Source: Notospermus geniculatus
Taxonomy: Eukaryota; Nemertea; Pilidiophora; Heteronemertea; Lineidae
Assembly: GCA_002633025.1 (NCBI GenBank)
Contig: NMRB01000113.1
Span: forward strand, 299,789-363,788
DNA length: 64,000 bases
Reading direction: 5' to 3'
The notes under the pieces are model-generated. The model did not search any database, was not told the DNA's origin, and saw only the letters and a program-made list of their open reading frames with translations. This document shows positions 31,122 to 42,340 of the stretch, one piece after another. The first letter of the stretch is position 1, and every line of letters starts with the position of its first letter. A program made the translations under genes and the position numbers.

Positions 31122-31482
31122 AAGAATCACCCAATCGTGACGGCACCCTCTTATTGCCAAACCATCAAACCCTAATGTAACACGATCTGCTACATTAACA
31201 AATTAATTAGCGCTGATTAACGAACCCTGAGCATTATCAATATGACAGCTCTTTGACCTTATCATGGTACTAAACTAATTACAGCTGAAGCGGGGAAGCT
31301 GGGGATGTGGGTGACAGCCCGTGACAAATCCAGTTCTCTTGGCTTCACTCAGTTCAACGAAGCGAGGAAGATCGGTAGTAGATTTATCGCGAATTTGACC
31401 GGTTTATCGCGGCGATGGCAGTCGTCTGCATGAACTGCTGATGAACGCACCTGGTCAACCATGTCTGATGTACCACATGGGG

Positions 31483-31760
31483 TATATTCGAATCCCCGTT
31501 CTTGACAACACTCGTGCTGACCCAGTTCATGTAGATGTTGACTCAACTAGAGAACGGCAGTTTCGAACGCCGAGAACCCAACCCGAGTCGGGCCAAGAAC
31601 GTGTTCTTCTGAACCCTCCGATGAGTGGGGAGTGAGAAGAACACGTTCTTGGCCCGACTCGGGTTGCTTTCTTGGTATTCCAGACTGCCGTTCTCGAGTT
31701 GAGTCAGCAAGTACATGAACTGGATCAGTGCAAGTGTTGTCAAGAACAAGGATTCGAATA
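31483..31760. mobile_element. Palindromic foldback element P4, copy 2 (X1)
   Basis: Same architecture as 24,762-25,038, with centre near CCCTCCGATGAGTGGGGAGT. Its partner in X2 is 42,061-42,340. Confidence 0.85.
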
Positions 31761-32206
31761 CGCCCAGGTCATGTACCTTGACATGTACTTTACTTCAGTG
31801 GTTCCAACTTCGGCCTCCAGGGCCCATATCCATAAAACCTTGCTAGGCTTATTTACTTGCTAAAGTGCCCAGTTTTTACAGGCCAATGTACACAACTAGC
31901 AACCAACTAAGCTAACAAGCTGTTACCAGTAATGCGCCCAGGACTCTGCAAAATCCATCTGCTAAACTATTCCTGAGTACCCTGGACGCACCCACACAGC
32001 AGTTTACGATGATTGTTGTCCCGGAACTTTTTCATCCCAAACTCAACCATAAACAAGTTTGGTCCACCATGTCAACGACAGCCAGTAAAATTATTACAAG
32101 CACGACAATTCATTACACTTCCAGCTAATCAATCCTGCAAAAAACCACCATCTCCACCTCAGAATACAGATCGCAGGCAGACCAGAGGGCAAATACTGAT
32201 TCCTAA

Positions 32207-32365
32207 TCATTCTCTTGGTCTGGTGTTGGCATAAATCTTGATCTGTGCATACTGATTGAGTGGCAGGCTTTCGTCACGGCCATATCTGATATAATATGCA
32301 CGAGGTGAAGTTGCTTGGGATGACTGACTCCCGTCGGTGGAGGACACGAAGGACTGAACAGAACA
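32207..32365 (-). other. Unrecognised open segment ending in a stop (possible terminal exon)
   Basis: On the minus strand CTGTTCTGTTCAG could act as an acceptor, followed by SFVSSTDGSQSSQATSPRAY, YIRYGRDESLPLNQYAQIKI and YANTRPRE, then TGA. Y-x-RYG-D is loosely like a fibronectin type III strand. In the X2 copy (42,827-42,985) three bases differ: two silent and one Val to Met. It could be an alternative C-terminal exon or chance. No family assigned. Confidence 0.25.
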
Positions 32366-32504
32366 GACTTTGGGAAGAGGCAAGTTATGTGTCCTGCACA
32401 GGGACAACAGAAACATAGTGCATCTGCCTGATTTGGAACCTGTGACCCTTTTGTTAGGAGCTTGGTACCACATGGAACACTCCCGTCAATTCATGCTGAG
32501 TTTG

Positions 32505-33125
32505 CTATGCCAGAGCCAAAAGGTTCAGTGCTCAACTTGCCACAGGAGCCGAAAGGTTCAATGTTCGAACTTGCCACAGGAGCCAAAAGGTTCAGTGCTG
32601 GAACTTGCCACAGGAGCCAAAAGGTTCAGTGCTCGAACTTGCCACAGGAGCCAAAAGGTTCAGTGCTTGAACTTGCCACAGGAGCCAATAGGTTCAGTGC
32701 TCAACTTGCCACAGGAGCCGAAAGGTTCAGTGCTTGAACTTGACATAGGGGCCAAAGGGTTCAGTGATTGAACTTGCCACAGGAGCCAAACGATTCAGTG
32801 CTTGAACTTTGCACAGGAGCCAAAAGGTTCAGTGCTTGAACTTGCCACAGGAGTCGGAAGGTTCAGTGCTCAAACTTGCCACAGGAGCCAAAAGGTCCAG
32901 TGCTCGAACTCTGCACAGGGGCCAAAAGGTTCAGTGCTCGAACTTGGCACAGGAGCCAAAAGGTTGAGTTCTCAAACCTGCCACAGGAGCCAAAAGGTTC
33001 AGTGTTCGAACTTGCCACAGGAGCCAAAAGGTTCGGTGCTCAAACTTGCCACAGAAGCCAACAAAAGGTTCACTGCCTGAACTTGAAACAGGAGTCAAAA
33101 GGTTGAGTTCTCAAACTTGCCACAG
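32505..33125. repeat. 34-bp minisatellite, about 18 units (X1)
   Basis: Unit AACTTGCCACAGGAGCCAAA followed by AGGTTCAGTGCTCG, 34 bp. Because 34 is not a multiple of 3, all three plus frames stay open and encode a 102-bp super-repeat (LPQEPKGSVLE / LATGAKRFSA / TCHRSQKVQCS). Not a gene. The X2 array (43,187-43,585) has about 12 units. Confidence 0.9.
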
Positions 33126-33522
33126 TTCTTGTCTGTAGCATTTAAAGCCAGAGATTGATGGAAATCTGGTGACCCACAGAATTCCAGTGGGAACCCCTCC
33201 ATTATAATCGTCCAATAAATCCTTATCTACAAAACCACATAGCCGTAAAATTCAACCTCTTGTCCCTCCTAGATTCAAATTGCGGGACACCACAAGTTTA
33301 TGAAGTCTGGATATATATCTTTGTCACCGGATCGGATGATGAATGGACATAATGGACGGTGTTCTGTGTAACTCATCATTTCCAAACAGTGTGCTGGGGG
33401 CAGATAAACGCCTGCCACGATTTATGAGACACTGGTGGAAATATCGGACATCAAAACACAAACGATCTGGTCCCATGCCAAGAAGGAATATATCTAGCAG
33501 CAATTTTGGGGATTTTGTGCGG

Positions 33523-33932
33523 TGGAACTTATTTAAACACCTGTGCCAGGAGGACACCTCTGTTTTCAATTCGGGACAGCATGGGTATATTTAAATCCCT
33601 GCTCTTGACAACACTCGTGCTGACAGACCCAGTTCATGTAGTTGTTGACTCAACTCGAGAACGGCAGTCTCGAACGCCAAGAACACATCCCGAGTCGGGC
33701 CAAGAACATTTTCTTCTCACTCCCAACTCAGTGGAGGGTTGACAAGAACACGTTCTTGGCCCGACATGGGTTGTGTTCTCGGCATTCGAGACTGCTGTTC
33801 TTGAGTTGAGTCAACAACTACATGAACTGGGTCAGCACGAGTGTTGTCAAGAGCAGGGATTTAAATACACCCATGCTGTCCCGAATTGAGAACAGAGGTG
33901 TCCTCCTGGCAGAGGTGTTTAAATAAGTTCCA
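33523..33932. mobile_element. Extended palindrome P4, copy 3 (X1), arms about 200 bp
   Basis: The core is the usual P4 palindrome, but here the right arm is continued by an inverted copy of the left flanking sequence (33,848-33,932 against 33,523-33,607, including AATTCGGGACAGCATGGGT and its complement). A partial P4 right arm (33,933-33,978) then follows. X2 (43,975-44,312) has only the core with single-copy flanks. Confidence 0.85.
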
Positions 33933-34575
33933 CATGAACTGGATCAGCACGAGTGTTGTCAAGAACGGGGATTCGAATACACCCCATCAGTCTGAAAGGT
34001 TTCCTGAAGAGAGAGGTGTCACTGTATTTCAATTACATTATTCTGAAAACGAGCAACGTCTGTTTTCACATGTTTCAGGACTCGAACTCGGTGAATATCT
34101 GCAAAACCAGGACTGTGGTTGTAAAACACAACTGTTTATCTTTAAGCTTTGTCATTTGAAAATCTTCCGGATAAATCATGATCCTCTCTAATGTGCCGTG
34201 GTGAGGAGGTGCAAAAAGGGGAAATGTAATCACAGCTTTCTCCCACGGCATCCGAAATCCGCTTATCTCATTTTCGTTTGAAAAAGACGAACAAAACAGC
34301 GCGGTTCGGATTTCTTGGCAAAATAGCACGATCTTTTAGAAGCAGAAGAACCGAAATAACGGTGTCAAAATCCTGATTAACTTCCTGGTCTGTTTTCAAC
34401 GTAATTGAATCAAATGCAAACATCGTCTTTTCTGGTAAAATGGTGAGATTAGATTTTAATGGAGGAAGGATAACGTGAACTGTGAGACTTCAGGAACTCG
34501 TCGAGAATGATTTGAACCGCAAATGCTGTGCAGAGATTTTGTGGTGAAAGTTGAGTTACGCGTTTGCTAGATTTT

Positions 34576-35030
34576 AAGCCAGGAGGACATCGCACTTGCG
34601 ACTGGAAATAACTGATCTGATCAGTTGTTGGTGCAAATTCAGCAACTCAGTAAAATTTGGAGGATCCAATCAGTCATTTCCAGACCGCATACATCGCACT
34701 TGTGACTGGCAGCAACTCAGGAAACATCTGGGGCGTTGAGACTCGACGAGACTCGGTTTCGTTCAGAAAACTGGCGCTGATCAGTCGCAAGCCTGCGTAC
34801 ATTGTAGCGACTGAACGAAACTGGGTACAACAAATCGCTAGAATGTTTAACATGTGCAACTAGTGGCGACTGGCAAAATCTCAGTTTCAGCGAGCCGCAA
34901 GGGTGCGTACATCGACCCTTTCTGGCGACTGATCAGTCACCTCCAGTTCCAGCTAGATCCTCCCAGTCGCCAGGTAGCTCAGTGGCAACTAGTTGTCTCC
35001 AGTCGTAAATGTGATGTACACTAGGGTTTA
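34576..35030. mobile_element. R1-subfamily MITE (X1 only)
   Basis: AAGCCAGGAGGACATCGCAC at the left and GTGATGTACACTAGGGTTTA at the right. The corresponding place in X2 (about 44,895) carries other inserted sequence instead. Confidence 0.8.
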
Positions 35031-35115
35031 GATGATATGGAGTCAGACATTATTATTCTTCTGAAACGGAAATGACACAACGCTGCCCTGGTGGCAACCT
35101 GAAAATTATATTTAC

Positions 35116-35147
35116 CTTGTTTTCCCGGATGGCGATTTTTTCAGAGT
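35116..35147 (-). CDS. PLEKHA5/6/7-like: PLEKHA5/6/7-like gene, 32-bp Lys-rich microexon (X1)
   Basis: On the minus strand, TTGTATCTTTTCAG precedes ACTCTG, and AACAAG|GTAAAT follows. In the phase left by the Ser-rich exon (0) it reads TLKKSPSGKT plus AG, phase 2 out. A second open reading (SEKIAIRENK, phase 1 in, 0 out) cannot be dismissed, because it would join directly to the first PH exon. Both splice sites and all 32 bases recur at 45,405-45,436. Confidence 0.65.
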
Positions 35148-35682
35148 CTGAAAAGATACAAAAAACAGAAACTTATCAAAACTGTCAGAAGCAGAAGGCA
35201 GCCAAAACTAATTATCATGGAGTGATCGCCAATAAAGGTAGACAGAGCTATCATTAAATCTTGATGTCAAGGCGGATGTGGTAATTGGTGAGATGATGAT
35301 ATCAAGATTTCACAGAAATATGAAATTCTTCACCGCAATACTAAAGGGGGATCATTTCTTCATCAGCAGCTTTTGGTAACCATGGTTTCAGTAGTTGCAT
35401 CGACTTTTCAGTTCACCAGGGCAAAACGAGACACCCCTTGTCTTCGTGGGCACATCAGGGTCTTCAAAAGCGATCATGACATTTTGACGTCCTTCACAAA
35501 TGTCTTATGATCACCAGAGTCGGGTATCAGTGACAATGCGTGTGCAGTTCCCCCTCCCCACCATCTTGATATGTCAAGGCCCCTTTGCCCTTCGACTATG
35601 CTCCCATCACATTGAGCGAGAGTAGGAGTGATAGGAATGCTTGTCAGGGCAAGATGTCCCCCCCACAAAATCCCTTCATTTN

Positions 35683-35983
35683 NNNNNNNNNNNNNNNNNN
35701 NNNNNNNNNNNNNNNNNNNNNNNNNNNNNNNNNNNNNNNNNNNNNNNNNNNNNNNNNNNNNNNNNNNNNNNNNNNNNNNNNNNNNNNNNNNNNNNNNNNN
35801 NNNNNNNNNNNNNNNNNNNNNNNNNNNNNNNNNNNNNNNNNNNNNNNNNNNNNNNNNNNNNNNNNNNNNNNNNNNNNNNNNNNNNNNNNNNNNNNNNNNN
35901 NNNNNNNNNNNNNNNNNNNNNNNNNNNNNNNNNNNNNNNNNNNNNNNNNNNNNNNNNNNNNNNNNNNNNNNNNNNNNNNNNNN
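35683..35983. other. Assembly gap (301 N)
   Basis: Unknown sequence between X1 and Y1, within the intron between the Ser-rich and Lys-rich exons. The corresponding gap in the second copy is 46,014-46,671. Confidence 1.
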
Positions 35984-36294
35984 TTAGCATCAGCCAATCA
36001 AATCGCTTACTTGCTTTGATTTCCGCCGTGGCGTATCGTTCCTAATCATTCATCTATATCATTAGTTTGTCTTTATTACACGGCCAATGATAGCTCGGGT
36101 ATTTACGGCGAAGACAATCACAATGTTATCCATCATTTTCAGCTTTCAATTCCTGCCGTTTAGGACTTAAGGCGAAGATGAATCATATTTATTTTGCGTG
36201 GCTTGGGACAATTCTTCAAACTTTAACCCCATCTTCCCGATATCAAGAGTTCCGTATGCATTCCACTATCAGATAGGACATACGGTTAGAGGAC

Positions 36295-36560
36295 AATTCT
36301 TTCCCGGACAATTTGTCCCCGGACAATTAATCCCCAGACAATTCGTCCTGTAGGACATTTTGTCGCTGGACAATTCGTCCCCTAGGGCAATTCGTCCCCG
36401 GCAATTCGTCCAGAGACGACTTGTCTCGGGACGAATTCTTCATGGGGACAAATTGTCCTATGGGACAAGTTGCCCAGGGACGAATTGTCTGGGGATGAAT
36501 TGTCCATGGGGACGAATTGTCTGGGGACGAATTGTCTGGGGATGAATTGTCCTACAGGAC
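36295..36560. repeat. GGACAATTCGTCC array with head-to-head orientation (Y1)
   Basis: The left half reads GGACAATTCGTCCCCG-like units and the right half GGGACGAATTGTCTG-like units, so the whole array is one imperfect inverted repeat. The copy in Y2 is 47,227-47,462, about 30 bp shorter. Confidence 0.85.
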
Positions 36561-36960
36561 ATACAGGTGCTCAGAACATTCCGAAGTTCATTTTGACAAA
36601 GTATTAAGCTGTTAAAGTGTCACCACAGCAACTGTTTCAAACCACCCAATAAAACAATAACAGCATCTGTCGTACCCTCCCCGGGCTAGACTCTCCAACA
36701 AATTCTTCGTTGCCATGCCAGCCACAATCTGTAAAATCCTCCAAAGACGTTCTTTGCTCTAGCTAGAAGACAATCTCATTGATCCCGGAGATGATGAACA
36801 ATATTTTATTGTTTTTCACAAAAGGAATGTTGTTTTAACCTAATGGGGGATGATAAAGGATGAGGATGACTTTATCTTTAAGAAGCAGAAGTTTGCTTCC
36901 TTAAGGCGTAATCTTACATGCTCATGCATTTACTTCTGCAGAGGCATTTTCCTTGTGCCG

Positions 36961-37458
36961 AAAGCCTAGCATACATCGCCAGTTGCGACTGGAAGCCACT
37001 GAACACAACAGTCGCTTTCGATGTACGTGTCCCGCACACATCGGTTATGACAGGTCATTGTGGCAACAAGTGGCACAATCCAGTCTTCAATCTGGAGTGC
37101 GCACATTGGACAGGCAATGGTACTGAATGCTACACGGAAGTTGTCGATGTCTTCCGATCGGACCACTCGGGATTCCGTCACATGACCAGGTGTGCTCCAC
37201 AAACAAAGGAAATTCATTGCTGGGCGCGCACATCGAAAGCGACTGAAGAGAACTAGAAGCAACGGTCGGCAACGAGTAACTGGCTGAGCAACTGGCTAGA
37301 ACTAGTGGCAACAGTCAGCAATAGCATTGCCGGTGCACGTACATCCGCCTGTTTGAGCATCTGACCAGTTGCTGCCATTTCCAGCCAGTCGCCCACCGTT
37401 GCCAGAAACGCCACTGCCGGTAGTTGCTTCCAGTCGCAAGGTCAATGTGCGCTAGGCT
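36961..37458. mobile_element. R2-subfamily MITE (Y1)
   Basis: AAAGCCTAGCATACATCGCC at the left and GTCAATGTGCGCTAGGCT at the right. The partner in Y2 is 48,138-48,636. Confidence 0.85.
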
Positions 37459-37607
37459 TATCCTTTCATCGTGCTTTCGGGATGAGACTGAGGTAAAACC
37501 AGTCAGATGCACAAGTCCTGCAGAAGTTGCAAGTAAGGTAGGCCCACTACTTGGCAAGGTGGACCAAGGTTTCATACGTTAGGTGAGATCATTTGAATAA
37601 AACTTAC

Positions 37608-37701
37608 ATTTCGTTTTGAGTCCAAAGGTGATTGTGATGACGACGAGTCATCTGGATGGTATGGAGAGAGTGGTGAATGAGAGGCGGATTTCTCGATTGA
37701 C
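37608..37701 (-). CDS. PLEKHA5/6/7-like: PLEKHA5/6/7-like gene, 94-bp Ser-rich exon (Y1)
   Basis: On the minus strand, acceptor TTCCACTGCAG and donor CGAAAT|GTAAGT. One base completes Arg from the 27-bp microexon (CG+G), then SIEKSASHSPLSPYHPDDSS, SSQSPLDSKRN, leaving in phase 0. The composition (Ser, Pro, Asp, with S-P sites) suits a phosphorylated linker before the PH domain. The second copy is at 48,774-48,867. Confidence 0.8.
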
Positions 37702-38143
37702 CTGCAGTGGAAAAAAACTTGGATTAGTGCATGCCTGGATAACCTGATGACTAGTAAAAGCGGGGAATGACGAGCCTGAAGCAATCATACGAATGGCCCC
37801 TTGGGTGCGAGAAGATTAGATCCGGTTGAGTACCAACCCACACAAAATAAAATACACCGCATAATGAACACTAGGATGAAGTTTCAGTGAAAATGCAATA
37901 CCACGGAACTGTAATTGAGAAGCAAGTCACGAAGTTGTGAGTTTCTGAACATGGCTATCAGACAACCATTTCAATTAAGACGGACAAATTGCAAATGAAC
38001 AACTCTTAACTGATTGGTAGTTAAAAGTCTTCATTATGTTTGTATCGTCTTATTGTACTCCAAGTGCTGTCAAAATTGCCAGATACTTTAGCAATGAGTG
38101 CAATTATCAGACTTCAAAGATTGTGGAGAAACCATGACAAGCA

Positions 38144-38386
38144 ATAGACCGTTCTCAAATTGACGTAAATGACAAAGATTTGCGCACTTCCGCCGAAATC
38201 TCAACCACAACCTTGATCTGAAGCTGAATGACGTAGACAACCCCCATGACAGTGACTTCAAAGACGTTGCGTCAGAGTCTACCATTGGTGAATCATGGAC
38301 TGCGTCACGTCAGCCAGTTTCAGATTGAGGTTGTGGTTGCCATTTCGGCGGAAGTGTGCAGATATATTAATTCGAGAATTGTCTAT
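38144..38386. mobile_element. 243-bp foldback MITE (Y1 only)
   Basis: ATAGACCGTTCTCAAATTGA at the left and GAGAATTGTCTAT at the right. The arms share CACTTCCGCCGAAAT and CAACCACAACCT. At the same point Y2 carries an R1 MITE (49,537-50,022) instead. Confidence 0.8.
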
Positions 38387-39593
38387 AGGTGGCTATCACA
38401 TCATTCACATTGACAAGCTTGGAAAGTGGCCACTCTCATCACTCATCACACTACACTCAGAGACATAATCAAAATCACAGCACTTTTCAGCAATCTAGTA
38501 GAGTTGCCAAACAAGATAGAAGCAGTGGCAGCCATCTTGTATACGGTCACACATGCTGCTTAACAGTCACTCTTATTTGGCACAACATTCACCGGTAATG
38601 AGACAGAGAGCAATCAAGATGGCTGTTGTAACTTCGAAAACAAACTCACGGCCGTCGCCTTCTTGGTCATTCAACACAACAGGCCAACAATCCGGAAGAA
38701 GATTGAAGAGCCCTCTGGCCTTGACTCATCGAACCAGCACAGGCCAGACTAGTCACCAAACCTCGGCCCCTGGTGTTTATCCAAGCCAGTACACACTGTA
38801 GATTAGTGTCAATGATGAATGATAGATGGCGAGACAATAGTTCTAACGTTGTAGCCATTTAAATGACACTCGAAGATTTCACCCGGCGACCGGGTGATAC
38901 GTACAGTGGTCAGTGGAATTTTCACCCGGTGGCCGGGTGATACGTATCGAAAGGGTTAACAGTCACTCTTATTTGGCACAACATTCACCGGTAATGAGAC
39001 AGAGAGCAATCAAGATGGCTGTTGTGGCGGCCATATTGGAAGTCAGTTACTCTATACCTGTACAGCAGACTCGTCAAAGAAAATGTGTCAATTTGAGTTA
39101 TCATCCTGGAACCACATCTAAGATGGTGGCCATGGCAGCCATATTGGAAATCTGACAAGATTCAGTAGGCAAATGACACCATTCCATCTATCACGAACTC
39201 CAAAAACTCGCCACAGGAAAACAGATACATCTTGAATTAATGCACCCGAATGCTGGGAGGAGTTTATTCAGCCATGACAAAATCATCCCATCCTCTGGCA
39301 CGGCGGGATAAACGTCTATTAAATAGATTGAAAACAGGATATTTAGATCAAACTAATAGCTTCTAATGTGGTGTATGTCATTCCATCATGTAATGTAGGG
39401 AATGTCCCTTTTAATAACAGAGCAATTAAGTCAGGTGTGTAAGGAATGTAGGTCAACAGGTGATTGGGGTTTGGTTCTTCAGAAACAGGACAGAGGGCAG
39501 CACTGTCTATGTCAATAGTTTTGACATCTAAAATGAACTCTGAACTGAAATTTTAAGTGCAGAACAAACTCAGAATCGAATTTTAAAGATCTG

Positions 39594-39719
39594 GGGCCGA
39601 TTTCACAAAGGGTGTTAAGACTTAGACACGTGTAACTTCGTCAAATGCATGGTGGAAGTGCATGCATGTAATGAAGTTACACGCATCTAAGTCTTAAACA
39701 CCCTTTGTGAAATCGGCCC
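39594..39719. mobile_element. 126-bp near-perfect palindromic MITE (X2 only)
   Basis: GGGCCGATTTCACAAAGGGT and its complement at the other end, arms about 50 bp. CTG flanks both sides and X1 has the single site GATCTGATGTCAG, giving a clean 3-bp duplication. Confidence 0.85.
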
Positions 39720-40286
39720 CTGATGTCAGAGGAGGGGCATTTGCAGAGGGCATAATATGAGATCGTAGGCCTGCATGGATGAGGGGATTTTACAAGCACA
39801 ATGCATGATGTCGGGAGTGACAAAGTTCAAAGGGTTCTCCATAACAGGATCAACTGACAAGATGTTTCTGAAGTCCTTTAAGGTTGAAAGATGACCCATA
39901 CACAGAAGCTCCCCTTAACAGACACTTCTGCCAGGAAACCTCACTATTACGGACAGTACAGGCTATGCACGTGACGTCATCAGCGAGGTGATGCCATGTT
40001 GGATGCTGGAACGTTGTGACATGCTGACGCAGTGCATCTGACGACGTGCCCCGTCCATTTTCCATCCAACACGTGGCGTCATACCCATTGATGACGTCAT
40101 TTGATGACGTCAGTGCATAGCCTCTTTTGGTTATGTCTGTTCATCTTTTACCTCTGTATTTTAAGGACACCTCTCAATTAAGGACAGAACTGGTCAGTCC
40201 TGAAGGAGCATGTCCTCAGTATAGAGGTTCCACTGTGCAGACTTAAGCACAGTGCAAGTGGATGAACCATACATTTTAAACCCTGA

Positions 40287-40667
40287 CAGGCGTGGATCCA
40301 GGGGGCACACCCGGCACACGCCCCCCTTTCGGCCAACAAATCTGTTAAATTGACCGTGAAATTCTGAAATTTGGCGCAAATCATTGAAATGGGGAACTTT
40401 TCTGCTGTCGGTGGCCGTAAGAGGCCGCCTGTTACCGGTCCTAGAACGTCGCAAAATTTGACGTCAAGTGCGTGAGCCACGGCGCCCACGTCATTATGGA
40501 CGACGTTGTGGCATGCATTTCTGCCCTGTGACGTCAAATTTCATGACGTTCTGGGACCGGTAACTCGTAGTGGCCTCTGACGGCTCCAAAGTTCCTCATT
40601 CACCATCGATTTCAATGTTTCTAGCACAGTGCGCCCCCTCTTTTCCGAAATCGTGGATCCGCCCCTG
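40287..40667. mobile_element. hAT-like MITE carrying a nested element (X2 only)
   Basis: CAGGCGTGGATCCAGGGGGC at the left and GTGGATCCGCCCCTG at the right. It is split by a 134-bp palindromic element, 40,431-40,564, with GTTACCGGTCCTAGAACGTC / GACGTTCTGGGACCGGTAAC ends that contains several TGACGTCA-like sites. Confidence 0.8.
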
Positions 40668-41196
40668 CCTGAGTGGACTGTCAGAAGGGTCGACAGTACA
40701 CTCTCATCAGAACCTAGACTTGCAACAGCGCTGTATGACTGATGTCATCAATCTCTTCTGATAGCAAATGACGTCGTCATGCGATTCACTTCCGTGTCAC
40801 GACCTCTGTGACACTCACAATGTGACATGACAAGACACGATCCCGAACGAAAGCAAATCCTCTCTGATGTAAACATCATCTAAACTCCTGAAATAATGCC
40901 AATTAGCGCAGAGAGAATCTGGGCAAAACTGTAGCGTGCGATCCCCGTCCCCATTAGAGATGACCAATTACATCCATCTTGTCCAAAGATGGCTGTCTGT
41001 CTCGTTGTCATGACGCGCCATCGCCTGTCACTCAGTTGAGATTTGTCCTCACGTAATCAATCTCAGACGAGCTGATTAAGTCGCCCAATTAGATTAACCC
41101 CTTCAGTGCACAACATCGGGACATGATTGGGGAACAACCAGGGTTCCGTGGCTCAAACCCAAAAATCAAAGTCGTTCTCTCGCCACCGGCCATCTT

Positions 41197-41697
41197 AAAG
41201 CCTAGGGTACATCGGCCTTGTGACTGGAAGCAACTACCGGCAATGGCGTTTCCGGCAACGGCTGGCAACTACCTGGAACCAGCAGCAACTGATCAGATGC
41301 TCAAACAGGCCGATGTAGGCGCACCGGCAATGCTATTGCCGACCGTTGCCGCTAGTTCCAGACAGTTGCTCATGTTCTACTCATTGCCAACGGTTACTCC
41401 TAGTCGTCTTCAGTCGCTTCCGATGTACGCGTGCTGGCAATCAATTTCATAGTTTGTGGAGCACACCTGGTCACGTGAATGTTTATCACATGACTCTTGA
41501 GTGGTCCAATCGGAAGACATCGACAACAGCATTCAGTACCATTGCCTGTCCGATGTGCACGCTCCAGATTGAAGACTGGCTGGTGCCACTTGTTGCCGCA
41601 GTGACCTGTCGTAACCCATGTGCACGGAATACGTACATCGATAGCGACTGTTGCATTCAGCTGCTTCCAGTCGCAAGGCCGACGTATGCTAGGCTTA
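41197..41697. mobile_element. R2-subfamily MITE (X2), uninterrupted
   Basis: This is the filled-free allele of the MITE that carries the solo-LTR-like insertion in X1. Confidence 0.85.
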
Positions 41698-42060
41698 AGA
41701 ATCACCCAATCGTGACGGCACCCTCTTATTGCCAAACCATCAAACCCTAATGTAACACGATCTGCTACATTAACAAATTAATTAGCGCTGATTAATGAAC
41801 CCTCAGCATTATCAATATGACAGCTCTTTGACCTTATCACGGTACTAAACTAATTACAGCTGAAGCGGGGAGGCTGGGGATGTGGGTGACAGCCCGTGAC
41901 AAATCCAGTTCTCTTGGCTTCACTCAGTTCAACGAAGCGAGGAAGATCAGCAGTAGATTTATCGTGAATTTGACCGGTTTATCGCGGCGATGGCAGTCGT
42001 CTGCATGAACTGCTGATGAACGCAACTGGTCAACCATGTCTGATGTGCCATGTCTGGGGT

Positions 42061-42340
42061 GTATGCGAATCCCTGTTCTTGACAACACTCATGCTGACCC
42101 AGTTCATGTAGATGTTGACTCGACTTGAGAATGGCAGTCTTGAACACCGAGAACGCAACCTGAGTCGGGCCAAGAACGTGTTCTTCTCAACCCTCCGCTA
42201 AGTGGGGAGTGAGAAGAACGCGTTCTTGGCCCGACTCGGGTTGTGTTCTTGGCGTTCGAGACTGCCGTTCTCGAGTTGAGTTTGCAAGTACATGAACTGG
42301 ATCAGTGTGAGAGTTGTCAAGAATGAGGATTCGAATACAC
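42061..42340. mobile_element. Palindromic foldback element P4 (X2), partner of 31,483-31,760
   Basis: Same arms with scattered substitutions (for example TGCGAATCCCTG for TTCGAATCCCCG). Confidence 0.85.

Larger units (their letters stand above)
28427..39399. repeat. Block X1-Y1: first copy of an 11-12 kb tandem duplication
   Basis: From GGGAATGTCCCTTTTAATAA onward the sequence matches 39,400-51,337 in order. Two small exons, minisatellites, palindromes and MITEs recur, with insertion and deletion differences. The junction at 39,399/39,400 is direct: GTCATTCCATCATGTAATGT runs straight into GGGAATGTCC. Y2 ends with the same GTCATTCCATCATGTAATGT at about 51,337. Confidence 0.9.

Noticed and set aside
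32505-33125. CRISPR-like array
   Set aside because: Units are contiguous 34-bp minisatellite repeats without spacers, in a eukaryotic intron.
34075-34329. Minus-strand frame with GFRMPWEKAVITFPLF, copied at 44,410-44,703
   Set aside because: PWEK suggested a WW domain at first, but the second Trp and the spacing are missing, no splice sites fit, and the copy adds no information because the whole region is duplicated.
35585-36045. Long frames over 35,683-35,983 and 46,014-46,671
   Set aside because: They exist only because the gap is filled with N.
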